A stretch of 64,000 nt of DNA. Source: Kuafuiihalomonas sp039024635. Lineage in GTDB: Bacteria > Myxococcota > Kuafuiibacteriia > Kuafuiibacteriales > Kuafuiibacteriaceae. This document shows positions 25,027-33,581 of this stretch, piece after piece (within the stretch, counting starts at the first letter, position 1; every line of letters starts with the position of its first letter). Position numbers and translations under genes: made by a program. The notes beneath the pieces were generated by a model. It was not told where the DNA came from and did no database searches. It saw only the letters and a list, made by a program, of their open reading frames with translations. The stretch spans positions 1 to 64,000 of the forward strand of contig JBCCQA010000013.1 in assembly GCA_039024635.1 (NCBI GenBank). The letters run 5' to 3'.

Positions 25027-25621
25027 CTGTACTCGCCATCCCTCGCATCACGAGCTCGATGCCGGTAGTTAGGAACTGGGACACGTCCATCGGATACTCC
25101 AAGGCCTTAAGTCCTTCGAGCCCGTCGAGGAGAGCCTTGAGCATCGCGGCGACGACCAGAGTGTCGACGCGGTCCCGAACGATACCGGCTCGCGCTCCTT
25201 CGTCGAGAAGTTGATGGACGGTGTCGATGAAAGAGCGCTGCATCTCCAAAAGGCGAGCGGCCAAAGCCTCGTCGCGCAGCGCCATCTCGCCCATGACGAT
25301 GAAGAAACGGGGCGCCTCCGGTGCGGCCTCGAAGTACTCGAGATAGTGGCGCCCGATGAACTGCATCTTTTCGGCGATAGAGGTCTTGGCCTCCATCACT
25401 CGACGCAAGAAGCCGATGGACTTGGCGTACTCCGCCTCCACCAAAGAAGCGAAAACGTCGGCCTTCGACTTGAAGTGGAAATAGACCCCGCCCTTGGACA
25501 GATCGGCGGCACGAGCGATGTCGTCCATCCGGGTCGGGTGGTACCCGTTCTCGATGAAGCAGAGGCGCGCTGCTTTGAGGATCTGCTCGCGCCGGGCCTG
25601 TTCGGGAAGATGACGCGTCAT
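25007..25621 (-). CDS. TetR family transcriptional regulator
   Basis: 204 residues from ATG 25621. The N-terminal helix-turn-helix is clear: 'RREQILKAARLCFIENGYHPTRMDDIARAADLSKGGVYFHFKSKADVF'. The C-terminal ligand domain is ordinary for the family ('FIGRHYLEYFEAAPEAPRFFIVMGEMALRDEALAARL'), resembling fatty-acid or efflux regulators. It follows tatC on the same strand after 40 bases and may be read from the tat promoter. Ligand and targets cannot be told from sequence. Confidence 0.92.
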   Translation of the reverse strand: MTRHLPEQARREQILKAARLCFIENGYHPTRMDDIARAADLSKGGVYFHFKSKADVFASLVEAEYAKSIGFLRRVMEAKTSIAEKMQFIGRHYLEYFEAAPEAPRFFIVMGEMALRDEALAARLLEMQRSFIDTVHQLLDEGARAGIVRDRVDTLVVAAMLKALLDGLEGLKALEYPMDVSQFLTTGIELVMRGMASTEGPGQD

Positions 25622-25661
25622 CCCTGCCGGAGATTCCCACAACGGACAGGCCGAAGCAAAG

Positions 25662-26807
25662 TCAGTCCTCGTCTTCGACGGCGCTCGGAGGGCGAGCCAC
25701 CAGACGAGCGGCCAGGATGCCGATCTCGTAGAACACCACGAGTGGGACGGCCATCAAGACCTGGGACATAGGATCGGCAGGGGTGAGGAAAGCGCCAGCT
25801 ATGAAGGCGATGACGATGGCGTACTTCCGGTACTTAGCGAGGGACTCGGGGGTGACGAGGCCGACCATTGCCAAGAGCGCCAGCGCCAGCGGCAGCTCGA
25901 AGACCACGCCGAAGGCCAGGGTCAAGCGGGTAAGCAGGCCCAGATAGTTGTCGACGGTGAAGGACGCAGCCAGGGTCTGGGGCAGCATCTGATTCACGAG
26001 GAAGTCGAACATCACCGGGAACATCACGAAGTAGGCGAAGAGCCCCCCGCCGACGAAGAGGAGTGAACCGCTGACGATGACCGGCCCGACGACCCGCTTC
26101 TCCTTGGCGTAGAGGCCCGGCGCCACGAAGGCCCAGGTCTCGAAGAGCCAAAAAGGACAGGCTAGGAAGAGCCCGCAAACTAGCGCGATCTTGAGGTAGG
26201 CGAAGAAGACGTCGAGGGGGCTGAGCACGACCAGTCGATCGGGGTTGTTGGACTTGCCCGCCGCCCCAGCCGCCCGCCGGGCAATGCGCTTGACCACGGC
26301 GGCTCGCAAGGGCTCGAGCAAGACCACCGCCCCGTCGAGCTGCAGCTGCTTGACCGCCCGAGAATCGGGATCGTCGACCAGGTAGGCGACGAAGGGCGCG
26401 GGCTCCACGCCCTCCAAAACGTCGGAAACGTAGGCGCCGTCGGCATCGATGGCCTCGGCCGAGACCAAGACCAGGTCGACCGGCCTTCGCCCGCCGCTCG
26501 CGGCCCGGACCTCTTGGGAGAGCGCGCCGAGATTGGCCGCCGTCCCTTCGAATCGGATGCGGGGGTCTTGGGAGAGCGCCGCTTCGAGCTCGATCGGCTC
26601 GTCGTGCACCAGCCAGGTCACGATGCGGCTGTTACTCCGAAGCACCTCCCGCAAGGGCTCTGTTGCGTAGTCGAGGATCTGTGGAGAAAAGCCGAGGCAG
26701 ATGGCCGAGGTGAGCACGACCGCAATCCCCGCCCGAATCAGTCGCGTCCGGAGCTCCGTCAGGTGCTCTGTCAGCGTGTACGGGGTGTCGTCGATGTCGG
26801 CCGGCAT
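25662..26807 (-). CDS. tatC: Twin-arginine translocase subunit TatC with large receiver-like insertion
   Basis: 381 residues, against about 250 for ordinary TatC. The N-terminus 'TLTEHLTELRTRLIRAGIA', the P1-end 'LSPLDVFFAYLKIALVCGLF', 'FETWAFVAPGLYAKEKRVV', 'FELPLALALLAMVGLVTPESLAKYRKYA' and 'LTPADPMSQVLMAVPLVVFYE' are canonical, so it should be the signal-peptide receptor of the Tat system. Between TM1 and TM2, residues about 60-180 are extra and resemble a response-regulator receiver: LVHDEP start, DLVLVS at 111-116, VDDPDSR and a final LLEPL. Catalytic positions are replaced (phospho-Asp to Ser116, Lys to Glu165). By topology this loop is periplasmic. Start ATG 26807 chosen by homology. 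Confidence 0.93.
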   Translation of the reverse strand: MPADIDDTPYTLTEHLTELRTRLIRAGIAVVLTSAICLGFSPQILDYATEPLREVLRSNSRIVTWLVHDEPIELEAALSQDPRIRFEGTAANLGALSQEVRAASGGRRPVDLVLVSAEAIDADGAYVSDVLEGVEPAPFVAYLVDDPDSRAVKQLQLDGAVVLLEPLRAAVVKRIARRAAGAAGKSNNPDRLVVLSPLDVFFAYLKIALVCGLFLACPFWLFETWAFVAPGLYAKEKRVVGPVIVSGSLLFVGGGLFAYFVMFPVMFDFLVNQMLPQTLAASFTVDNYLGLLTRLTLAFGVVFELPLALALLAMVGLVTPESLAKYRKYAIVIAFIAGAFLTPADPMSQVLMAVPLVVFYEIGILAARLVARPPSAVEDED

Positions 26808-26884
26808 GACGGGCGTCGATTCTCGGAGGCCGTCCGTGCCCACCCCTCGGGACCGCCCCGTCGGGAGCGGCTCCCGCTTGGGGT

Positions 26885-27256
26885 TCAGGCAGTCGCCTTG
26901 TCGGGCCCCGCGTCCGGGGAGGGGTCTTCGTCACGAGAGACGGCCATGGGCTCGGCTTCGACCTTGGGCCCATCGTCTTGCGCCGCGGTCTCGCTGACCG
27001 AATCGACCTCGGCGGCCGGCGCGCTCGGAACCGTCGCTGCGGGCTTGGGACTCTCGATGCGGGCCGAAGGCTTCGGAGGGTCCGGACGATGGACTTCAGT
27101 GTCGATGGTCGACTTGAACTCCTCCGTCGCCTTGCGGAACTCCCGGAGGCCCTTGCCAAAGCTGCGGGCCAACTCGGGCAGCTTGGTCGGCCCCAAGATG
27201 ATGAGCGCAATCCCGAGGATGATCGAGATCTCCCAAAAGCCTAGTCCTCCGAACAC
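26885..27256 (-). CDS. tatB: Twin-arginine translocase subunit TatB/TatA-like
   Basis: 123 residues from GTG 27256. 'FGGLGFWEISIILGIALIILGPTKLPELARSFGKGLREFRKATEEFKS' is one membrane helix, the GP hinge typical of TatB, then the amphipathic helix; a Pro/Ala/Glu-rich tail follows. TatB with TatC forms the substrate receptor. The frame is open far upstream, but those residues are not Tat-like. It precedes tatC by 77 bases on the same strand, so tatB-tatC (and perhaps tetR) form an operon, with tatA elsewhere at 22.5 kb. Confidence 0.88.
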   Translation of the reverse strand: MFGGLGFWEISIILGIALIILGPTKLPELARSFGKGLREFRKATEEFKSTIDTEVHRPDPPKPSARIESPKPAATVPSAPAAEVDSVSETAAQDDGPKVEAEPMAVSRDEDPSPDAGPDKATA

Positions 27257-27552
27257 GGTTTCAGAGTGTAATCGAAGCTGCTGCCTTGTCGAGAAGTGGC
27301 TGCACATGCGCCTCTTCTTGACCCCTGGGCTTCGAAGAGGGTCAGGACGATGGCGATGCCGAGGCGCAGCATCGACAGGCCCCTTTCGAGGCAGACCGCA
27401 GGGTATGTGCGAAAGCGCCCCCACCGGCGCCCGGATGAGCGCGCGCCTTTGTCGTGTGGCCGAGGCCACGAAGCGTCTTGGGACAAGAACCGGCGCCGAG
27501 ACCGGCTTACACTGTCTGGACCTGTTTCGACGCGAGTTCGGAGGCTCCCATC

Positions 27553-29196
27553 GTGAAGCTCGCGCTGGCCCAGATAAACACTGTGGTGGGCGACTTCGAA
27601 CACAACGCGGGGGCCATCCTGGCCGCGGCGACCCAGGCCCGCGCCGCAGGGGCCGAGCTCGTTCTTTTTCCCGAATTGAGCCTCACGGGCTATCCCCCGC
27701 TCGACCTGCTCGAACGTCCCCGTTTCTGGGCCGAAGCCCAGGAGGCCGAGCATCGATGCATGACCGATCTCCCTCCGGGCTTGGTCGCCGTCTTCGGCAA
27801 CATCGGCCCGCGCGATCCGAGGGCGCACGGACGAAGACTCTTCAACCAAGCCGTGGTGGCGCGACGAGGTGAGATCCTGGGCCGGGTGTCCAAGCACCTG
27901 ATCCCCACCTACGACGTCTTCGATGAGGACCGACACTTCGAAATCGGCCCCTCACCCTCTGCGATCTTTGAAATCGGAGGGCGACGGATCGGGATCACCA
28001 TTTGTGAGGACATGTGGGCCGAGGTCGAGGGCGCGAAACGTACCTACCCGGTGGACCCGGTCCAGGCCTTGGTCGAAGCGCATCGACCCGAGCTCATCTT
28101 GAATCTGTCGGCCTCCCCCTTCAGCCGGCGAAAGCTGGGGCTTCGACGAAGGATCCTGGAGGGCGTGTCCAAGAAATACGAGGTCTTCGTCGCCTACGGC
28201 AACCTCGTGGGGGCCAACGACGGGCTGATCTTCGACGGCCGAAGCATGGTCTACGGCCCCGGGGGTCAGCACCTTCATACCTCGCCTCCTTGGGTGTCGG
28301 ACGTCTCGGTCATCGACCTCGAACGCGTTTCTCCGTCGGACCCGCCTTTAGAGGACGCGATCGCCGACCTGGCCGACGCCTTGAGTCTGGGCATTCGAGA
28401 CTACGTCGACAAAGCCGGGGTGGAGCGGGCGGTGGTTGGGCTCTCGGGAGGGATCGATTCGGCGGTGACCGCCGCCCTGGCCGTTCGGGCGCTCGGACCG
28501 GGTCGGGTTCGCGGCTTGGCCATGCCGAGCGCCTACTCTTCCGAGGGCTCGCTCACCGACGCCCGTGGCCTGGCCGAGAACTTGGGTATCCGTCTCGACG
28601 AGATCTCCATTCGACCCATGGTCGAGGCCCATGAGGCTGCCCTCGGGCCGATCTTCGAGGGTCGGGAACCGGATATGACCGAAGAGAACCTGCAAAGCCG
28701 AATTCGATGCGCCCTTCTGATGGCGGTATCGAACAAGTTCGGGGGCGTCGTGCTCAACACTGGCAACAAAAGTGAGGCGGCGGTGGGCTACGCCACCATC
28801 TACGGCGACGCGATTGGCGCGCTGTCTGTGCTCGGGGACTGCTACAAGCACCAGGTCTACGGGCTCGCCGAGTGGATCAACCTGGCGGACGAGATCATCC
28901 CCTTCTCCACCATCGAAAAGCCCCCTTCCGCCGAGCTTCGACCGAACCAAACGGATCAAGACACGCTCCCGCCCTACGAGCGCCTGGACGCGATACTAGA
29001 GCGCGCCATCGAGGCTCGTGAAGATCCTGAAACCATCGCCGACGTCCTCGGCGTCGAGCTCCAGGAGGTCCGTCGCATTTTCCACCTCCTCTACGCCGCC
29101 GAGTTCAAGCGAAGGCAGTTCCCACCAACCCTGAAAGTGTCCGGCAAGGCCTGGACTGGCCGCGTCTACCCCATCGTTCAGCGATTTCGTGACTGA
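27553..29196 (+). CDS. nadE: Glutamine-dependent NAD+ synthetase (EC 6.3.5.1)
   Basis: 547 residues from GTG 27553. The N-terminal nitrilase-type glutaminase shows the catalytic Glu in 'LVLFPELSLTGYPP', 'GNLVGANDGLIFDG' and the nucleophile Cys in 'GITICEDMW'. The C-terminal synthetase has the pyrophosphatase P-loop GLSGGIDSAVTAALAVRAL, 'TGNKSEAAVGYATIYGD' and 'PPSAELRPNQTDQDTLPPYE'. It amidates deamido-NAD with glutamine-derived ammonia in the cytoplasm. The GTG starts exactly at KLALAQINTVVGDF, the family N-terminus. The 296 bases before it, shared with divergent tatB, hold no gene or clear promoter that I can identify. Confidence 0.95.
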   Translation: MKLALAQINTVVGDFEHNAGAILAAATQARAAGAELVLFPELSLTGYPPLDLLERPRFWAEAQEAEHRCMTDLPPGLVAVFGNIGPRDPRAHGRRLFNQAVVARRGEILGRVSKHLIPTYDVFDEDRHFEIGPSPSAIFEIGGRRIGITICEDMWAEVEGAKRTYPVDPVQALVEAHRPELILNLSASPFSRRKLGLRRRILEGVSKKYEVFVAYGNLVGANDGLIFDGRSMVYGPGGQHLHTSPPWVSDVSVIDLERVSPSDPPLEDAIADLADALSLGIRDYVDKAGVERAVVGLSGGIDSAVTAALAVRALGPGRVRGLAMPSAYSSEGSLTDARGLAENLGIRLDEISIRPMVEAHEAALGPIFEGREPDMTEENLQSRIRCALLMAVSNKFGGVVLNTGNKSEAAVGYATIYGDAIGALSVLGDCYKHQVYGLAEWINLADEIIPFSTIEKPPSAELRPNQTDQDTLPPYERLDAILERAIEAREDPETIADVLGVELQEVRRIFHLLYAAEFKRRQFPPTLKVSGKAWTGRVYPIVQRFRD

Positions 29197-29232
29197 GCGC
29201 AGCTTGCCCCGAAGCCGAGGCTTGGATGTTCT

Positions 29233-30156
29233 GTGGACGTGAACACCCTGGGCTTCGACAGCAGCTTCCTCGCCCATGACCCAGGTCCGGGCCATCCGGA
29301 GCGTCCCGCTCGCGCCCAGGCGCTGGAGCGAGAGGTGTTCGCGCGCCGACCCGAGGCCGAACGCATCGAAGCCCGACCCGCCACCGTCGAAGAGCTCGCA
29401 ACAGCCCACGATAGGGCCCACGTCGAAGCCCTGCTCGCCCTGTCGGGAAGATCGATCCGACTGGACCAAGACACCGTCGTCTCACCCGGCACCATGGACG
29501 CTGCCACTCGCGCGGCCGGTCTGAGCATCGAGCTGTGTCGGGCCGTGGCCGAGGGTGCGCCCCCGGGCCTGGCCTTAGTTCGGCCACCAGGACACCACGC
29601 CACCGCCGACCGAGCGATGGGCTTTTGCATCTTCAACAACGTTGCCATCGCCGCCCGAGCGCTTCAGGCCCAAGGTCTTGAGCGGATCGCCATCTACGAC
29701 TGGGACGTGCACCACGGGAACGGGACCGAGGCCATCTTCTGGCGGGATCCGACCGTGCTCTACATGTCGACCCACCAAGCTCCCTTGTACCCGGGTACAG
29801 GGGCGGCTCTAGATGTGGGCGAGGGTGAGGGAAGAGGTCACACCCTGAACGTTCCGCTCCAGGAGGGGGCAGACGACAAAGCCCTGATCGCGGCTACGGA
29901 TGAAGTCCTGACGCCTGCACTCCGCGCCTTCGCCCCCGACATGATCCTCATCTCGGCGGGCTATGACGGTCTGGCCGTCGACCCGCTGGCGGGCCTGGCC
30001 TTCAGCCCCGAAGGCTACGGCGCCGTCGCCCGTCGCTGGAAAAGCCTGGCGACGGAGCTTTGCGATGGTCGGATCGCCGGCCTCCTGGAGGGCGGCTACG
30101 ACCTCGAAGGCTTGGTCGCCGCGACCCGCGCCACCTTGGACGCCTGGTCCGATTAG
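29233..30156 (+). CDS. Zinc-dependent histone deacetylase/acetoin utilisation family protein
   Basis: 307 residues. All arginase-deacetylase fold motifs are present: 'HDPGPGHPERPARAQALE', RPPGHHA, 'GFCIFNNVAIAARAL', the zinc ligands in YDWDVHHGNGTE, 'STHQAPLYPGTG', and 'ILISAGYDGLAVDPLAGL' followed by 'LEGGYDLEGL'. Bacterial members deacetylate acetyl-lysine, acetylpolyamines or other amides; the substrate cannot be fixed here. It follows nadE by 36 bases on the same strand, probably in one transcript. The GTG at 29233 and a second GTG two codons later are both possible starts. Confidence 0.92.
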   Translation: MDVNTLGFDSSFLAHDPGPGHPERPARAQALEREVFARRPEAERIEARPATVEELATAHDRAHVEALLALSGRSIRLDQDTVVSPGTMDAATRAAGLSIELCRAVAEGAPPGLALVRPPGHHATADRAMGFCIFNNVAIAARALQAQGLERIAIYDWDVHHGNGTEAIFWRDPTVLYMSTHQAPLYPGTGAALDVGEGEGRGHTLNVPLQEGADDKALIAATDEVLTPALRAFAPDMILISAGYDGLAVDPLAGLAFSPEGYGAVARRWKSLATELCDGRIAGLLEGGYDLEGLVAATRATLDAWSD

Positions 30157-30210
30157 GGCTTTTTTCTTCGGCGGTAGATCTTTGCCCGAGCTCCTCCGTC
30201 TAGAGCGGAT

Positions 30211-32343
30211 GTGAGCCCACGGAAGCCTCTGGACCCCCGCCACCCTCAGCTCGCGATCCTCGCCTGCCTTTTGACCTTCGGCAGTCTGTACCGGGGCTTC
30301 CTGCCGACGCCTTGGGCCCTTCCCGCCACGTTCATCGGTGCTTGGACCGCGACCTGGCTTTGGACCCGGCGCCGAGATCCCTCGCCCTATGTGAGTGCGA
30401 GCATCTCCTGCTTCTCGACCCTGCTGCTCTTCCGTTCCACCGAGGCCTGGGCCTACGGCGCGGTCGCCGGCGTTGCGATAAGCTCCAAACACCTCCTGAA
30501 GGTCGAAGGTCGCCACTTCGTGAACCCCACCAACGGGGCCATCCTTCTCGGCGCCACCCTGTTCGGGGGCTGGGTGGCTTCCGGTCAGTGGGGGCATGAT
30601 CTGGTTCTCGTATTCGTCCTCGCCGGTGGCGCCGCTCTCACCTTGACCCGCGCCGGCAGACTCGACACTGCGGGCGCCTTCCTCGGAGGCATGCTCTGCC
30701 TCTTGGTGCTCCGCAGTCTGGCTTTCGGTCATCCCTGGGCCACCATCGCCCACCAGTTCAGCTCGGGCAGCCTTTGGCTCTTCGCGCTCTACATGATTAC
30801 GGATCCCAAGACGACGCCCAAGCTTCGCTCCTACCGGATCCTCCACGGCCTGCTCGTGGCCACCCTCGCCGTTTCGCTCCGCCAATTCTGGTTCGTGCGG
30901 GACGGCTTCTTGTGGGCCCTCCTCGCCTGCGCCCCCCTCGTCCCCCTCTTCGACCGGCTGAGCTCGCTCAGCCCCCAACCCGCGTCCGTCGGACGCAAAG
31001 GAGCTTCCATCCCCATGAAGACGATGATTCGCGCCACCGCTCTCCTTGCGGCCCTCGGACTCAGTCACGACGCCAAGGCCTTCTGCGGCTTCTTCGCCGG
31101 AAAGGCCGACGCCCAGTTGTTCAACGAGGCGAGCCAAGTCGTGCTGGCCCACGACGACGGCAAGACCGTCATCACCATGGTCAACGACTACCAAGGCCCG
31201 GCCGAGGACTTCGCCCTCGTGGTACCGGTGCCGTTGGTGCTCAAGGAGGAGCTCGTCCGCACGGTGCCCATCGGACCCATCGACCACCTGGACGCCTTCA
31301 CCGCACCTCGGCTGGCCGAGTACCACGACTCCAATCCCTGCGGTCTGCCCATGATGAAGAAGAGCCTCGCCGTCGGCTCGGGCAGGGCCGCCGACATGGC
31401 GCCGGAGGCAGCAGCGCCCCGACGCAAGGACGAAGCCAAGGTCGTGGTCGAGGCCAGCTTCGCGGTGGGCGAGTACGACATCGTGATCCTGTCCTCCAAG
31501 GAGTCGAACGCTCTGGAGAGCTGGCTACGGAGCCACGGCTACAACATCCCCAAGGGCGCGCGGCGAGCCCTGCGCCCCTACGTCAGCTCGGGGATGAAGT
31601 TCTTCGTGGCCAAAGTTGCCTTGGACCGAGCCCCTCGCGGCTCGACCAAGCTCAGCCCCCTTCAGTTCGCTTTTCCCGACCCCCGCTTCATGCTGCCCAT
31701 TCGACTGGGTATGCTCAACGCGGCCGGGCCCCAAGATCTCGTCGCCTACGTCATCACTCGGCAGCATCGAGCCGAGGTCGCCAACTACCGCAACGTCCGG
31801 CTGCCCTCCAATGTCGAGGTCCCCAGCTTCGTGAAGGCTGACTTCGGCGAGATGTACCGAGCGACCTTCGGCGCGTCCTACCAAGCCCATCCCCGGGCCG
31901 TGTTCACGGAGCACACTTGGAACATGGGTTGGTGTGACCCTTGCGCCTCTCAGCCCCTCTCCCGGGACGAGCTGGAAAAGCTCGGAGTGTGGTGGCTGGA
32001 TCGAGGCCGAGGCCAGCAAGCCTTCGTGACCCGGCTCCACGCCCGCTATACCGCCGACACCTTCCCCGAGGACCTGGTGCTCAAGGTGACGGGCGACAGC
32101 AGCAATTTCCAGGTTCGCTACGTGTTGCGGCACCCCTATCTCGGGGCGGACCAATGCAGCGCGGCCGAGCCCTACCGAGTCCAGGTCCTGGACCGACGCA
32201 GAGAAGAGGTCCAGACCCTGGCCCGCCTGACGGGGTGGTCCCGAGAGGGCATCGAAGCGCGAATGACGCCTTTGCCCGCCCACTTCGTCCAGAGTCCGTC
32301 CGGTGGCGGCTTCCTCGACAACGTTCGAAGCTGGTTCCGCTGA
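30211..32343 (+). CDS. RnfD/NqrB-like membrane domain fused in frame to DUF2330 secreted domain
   Basis: One uninterrupted frame of 710 codons. Residues 1-265 are a multi-helix membrane protein with 'KVEGRHFVNPTNGAILLGATLF' and 'LWLFALYMITDPKTTP', which resemble RnfD/NqrB subunits (including the region preceding the flavinylated Thr). Residues 269-710 are a DUF2330 protein that begins with its own signal peptide, MKTMIRATALLAALGLSHDAKAFCGFF, and includes 'ALVVPVPLVLKEELV' and a C-terminal 'GGGFLDNVRSWFR'. An AAAGGAG ribosome site lies 10 bases before this internal ATG (31015). So either a true fusion or two proteins made from one frame with no stop between them. Functions of both parts are not established. 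Confidence 0.8.
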   Translation: MSPRKPLDPRHPQLAILACLLTFGSLYRGFLPTPWALPATFIGAWTATWLWTRRRDPSPYVSASISCFSTLLLFRSTEAWAYGAVAGVAISSKHLLKVEGRHFVNPTNGAILLGATLFGGWVASGQWGHDLVLVFVLAGGAALTLTRAGRLDTAGAFLGGMLCLLVLRSLAFGHPWATIAHQFSSGSLWLFALYMITDPKTTPKLRSYRILHGLLVATLAVSLRQFWFVRDGFLWALLACAPLVPLFDRLSSLSPQPASVGRKGASIPMKTMIRATALLAALGLSHDAKAFCGFFAGKADAQLFNEASQVVLAHDDGKTVITMVNDYQGPAEDFALVVPVPLVLKEELVRTVPIGPIDHLDAFTAPRLAEYHDSNPCGLPMMKKSLAVGSGRAADMAPEAAAPRRKDEAKVVVEASFAVGEYDIVILSSKESNALESWLRSHGYNIPKGARRALRPYVSSGMKFFVAKVALDRAPRGSTKLSPLQFAFPDPRFMLPIRLGMLNAAGPQDLVAYVITRQHRAEVANYRNVRLPSNVEVPSFVKADFGEMYRATFGASYQAHPRAVFTEHTWNMGWCDPCASQPLSRDELEKLGVWWLDRGRGQQAFVTRLHARYTADTFPEDLVLKVTGDSSNFQVRYVLRHPYLGADQCSAAEPYRVQVLDRRREEVQTLARLTGWSREGIEARMTPLPAHFVQSPSGGGFLDNVRSWFR
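30998..31004 (+). promoter_or_regulatory. Strong internal ribosome-binding site before the DUF2330 part
   Basis: AAAGGAG is placed 10 bases before ATG 31015, inside the long RnfD-like/DUF2330 frame. Few genes in this window have so good a Shine-Dalgarno sequence, and the following residues form a complete signal peptide. This supports independent translation of the DUF2330 protein. Confidence 0.6.
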
Positions 32344-32388
32344 CCAGGCTGCGCTTGTCTCCGACTGCGCCGTGGGCGACGACATCTC

Positions 32389-33438
32389 ATGCCCCGCGGC
32401 TCAGCCCTGCTCCTGGCGGCCTGCGCGATGTGTACGCCCTACTCCCGCTCCGGCGCACCGCCGCCCTCGCCCCACCCTTTGCCGAGCCTGGTCAAAGGAG
32501 CCCACCTTCGACCGGTCGGCGACGCGCGACGGGGCTACGGGAGTCGGACGGCCCGGGCCACCATGGCCCGGCTCAAGGCCATGGGGGTCAATACGATCGG
32601 GGTCCTCATGGACGGCCGCATGACGGACCTCGAAGATCGAAGCGTCTCGGTCGCCTCCCGGCGAGAGCTCGAGCCCACCCGACAGGCCCTGCTGGACGCC
32701 CACGAGCTAGGTCTCGCCACCATCCTCGTCCCTCACATCTACCTCGACGACGGGAGCTGGCGCGGCTACCTGACCCTCACCGATCCCGTGGAGGCGGCGC
32801 GCTGGTGGCGCAGCTACGAGAGCTTCATGCTCACCGCGGCCGAGCTCGCCGAACAAGGGGGCGCGAGCGCCCTCTCGATCGGCGTCGAGCTCAAAGGTCT
32901 GTCGGGCAGACCGGAGACTGCGGCCCAAATGGCCCACATCGCCGATCGGGTCCGAGGCAGCTACGACGGGAAGCTGACCTACAGCGCGAACTGGGACGAG
33001 GCGGAAGACGTGGTCTTTTGGTCCTCGGTCGACTTCATCGGGGTGAACGGCTACTACCCCCTTCGACCCGATCCTCTCCGCGGGGCGGAGCAGGTCGCCG
33101 AGCGACTCCAGGCCCTGGGCGCCCGCCACGAGCGCCAAGTGCTTCTTCTGGAGGTGGGCTACCGCTCCAGCCCCCTTTCCCACCTTCGCCCTTGGGAGTG
33201 GCCAGAAGACATCGATCCTCTGGTCGACGAGTATGCCCAGGCCCGAGCCTGGGCCGCCGCCCTCACCCAGTGGTTGGGCGCACCCGGAATCCGTGGACTG
33301 GTGGTGTGGGTCGTTCCCAGCGATCCGGACGACCCGGCCTCCGAGCCCAGACACGGCTTCAACCCACTGAACAAGAAGGCCGAGTCCGTGCTCCGCCGGG
33401 CTTTTACGAGACCGCCGTCACAAGCGGCGCTACCCTGA
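32389..33438 (+). CDS. Lipoprotein with GH113-like TIM-barrel
   Basis: 349 residues. MPRGSALLLAAC gives a lipobox LAAC with Cys12. The barrel resembles glycoside hydrolase family 113: 'KAMGVNTIGVLMDGRM', 'LATILVPHIYLDDGSWRG', 'SIGVELKGLSGR' with candidate acid/base Glu167, 'LTYSANWDEAEDVVFWSSVDFIGVNGYYPL', and 'LLLEVGYRS' with candidate nucleophile Glu255. GH113 members are beta-mannanases, but the similarity I see is to the fold and catalytic segments only, so substrate is uncertain. It follows the DUF2330 gene by 45 bases and precedes the Ton operon by 143 bases. Confidence 0.7.
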   Translation: MPRGSALLLAACAMCTPYSRSGAPPPSPHPLPSLVKGAHLRPVGDARRGYGSRTARATMARLKAMGVNTIGVLMDGRMTDLEDRSVSVASRRELEPTRQALLDAHELGLATILVPHIYLDDGSWRGYLTLTDPVEAARWWRSYESFMLTAAELAEQGGASALSIGVELKGLSGRPETAAQMAHIADRVRGSYDGKLTYSANWDEAEDVVFWSSVDFIGVNGYYPLRPDPLRGAEQVAERLQALGARHERQVLLLEVGYRSSPLSHLRPWEWPEDIDPLVDEYAQARAWAAALTQWLGAPGIRGLVVWVVPSDPDDPASEPRHGFNPLNKKAESVLRRAFTRPPSQAALP

Positions 33439-33581
33439 CGTCGCCGCATCCAAACTGCTCTCCTCGGCGAACAAGGCTTCGACGTGAAGCGCGAACTATT
33501 GGCGGGGCGAAGCCCGGAAAAAGTCATTGAAGAACGGGCAGTTGGCGTCAGGGCGGCTTCGTGGCTTGGAGAGCGGCAGCG

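Noticed and set aside
27257..27552. Sigma-70-like boxes (TTGGGA...TACACT) before nadE
   Set aside because: The spacing of about 24 bases is too long for a promoter.
29809..31326. 505-codon open frame antisense to the deacetylase and RnfD-like genes
   Set aside because: Spans two clear genes on the other strand and has low-complexity Glu/Gly composition.
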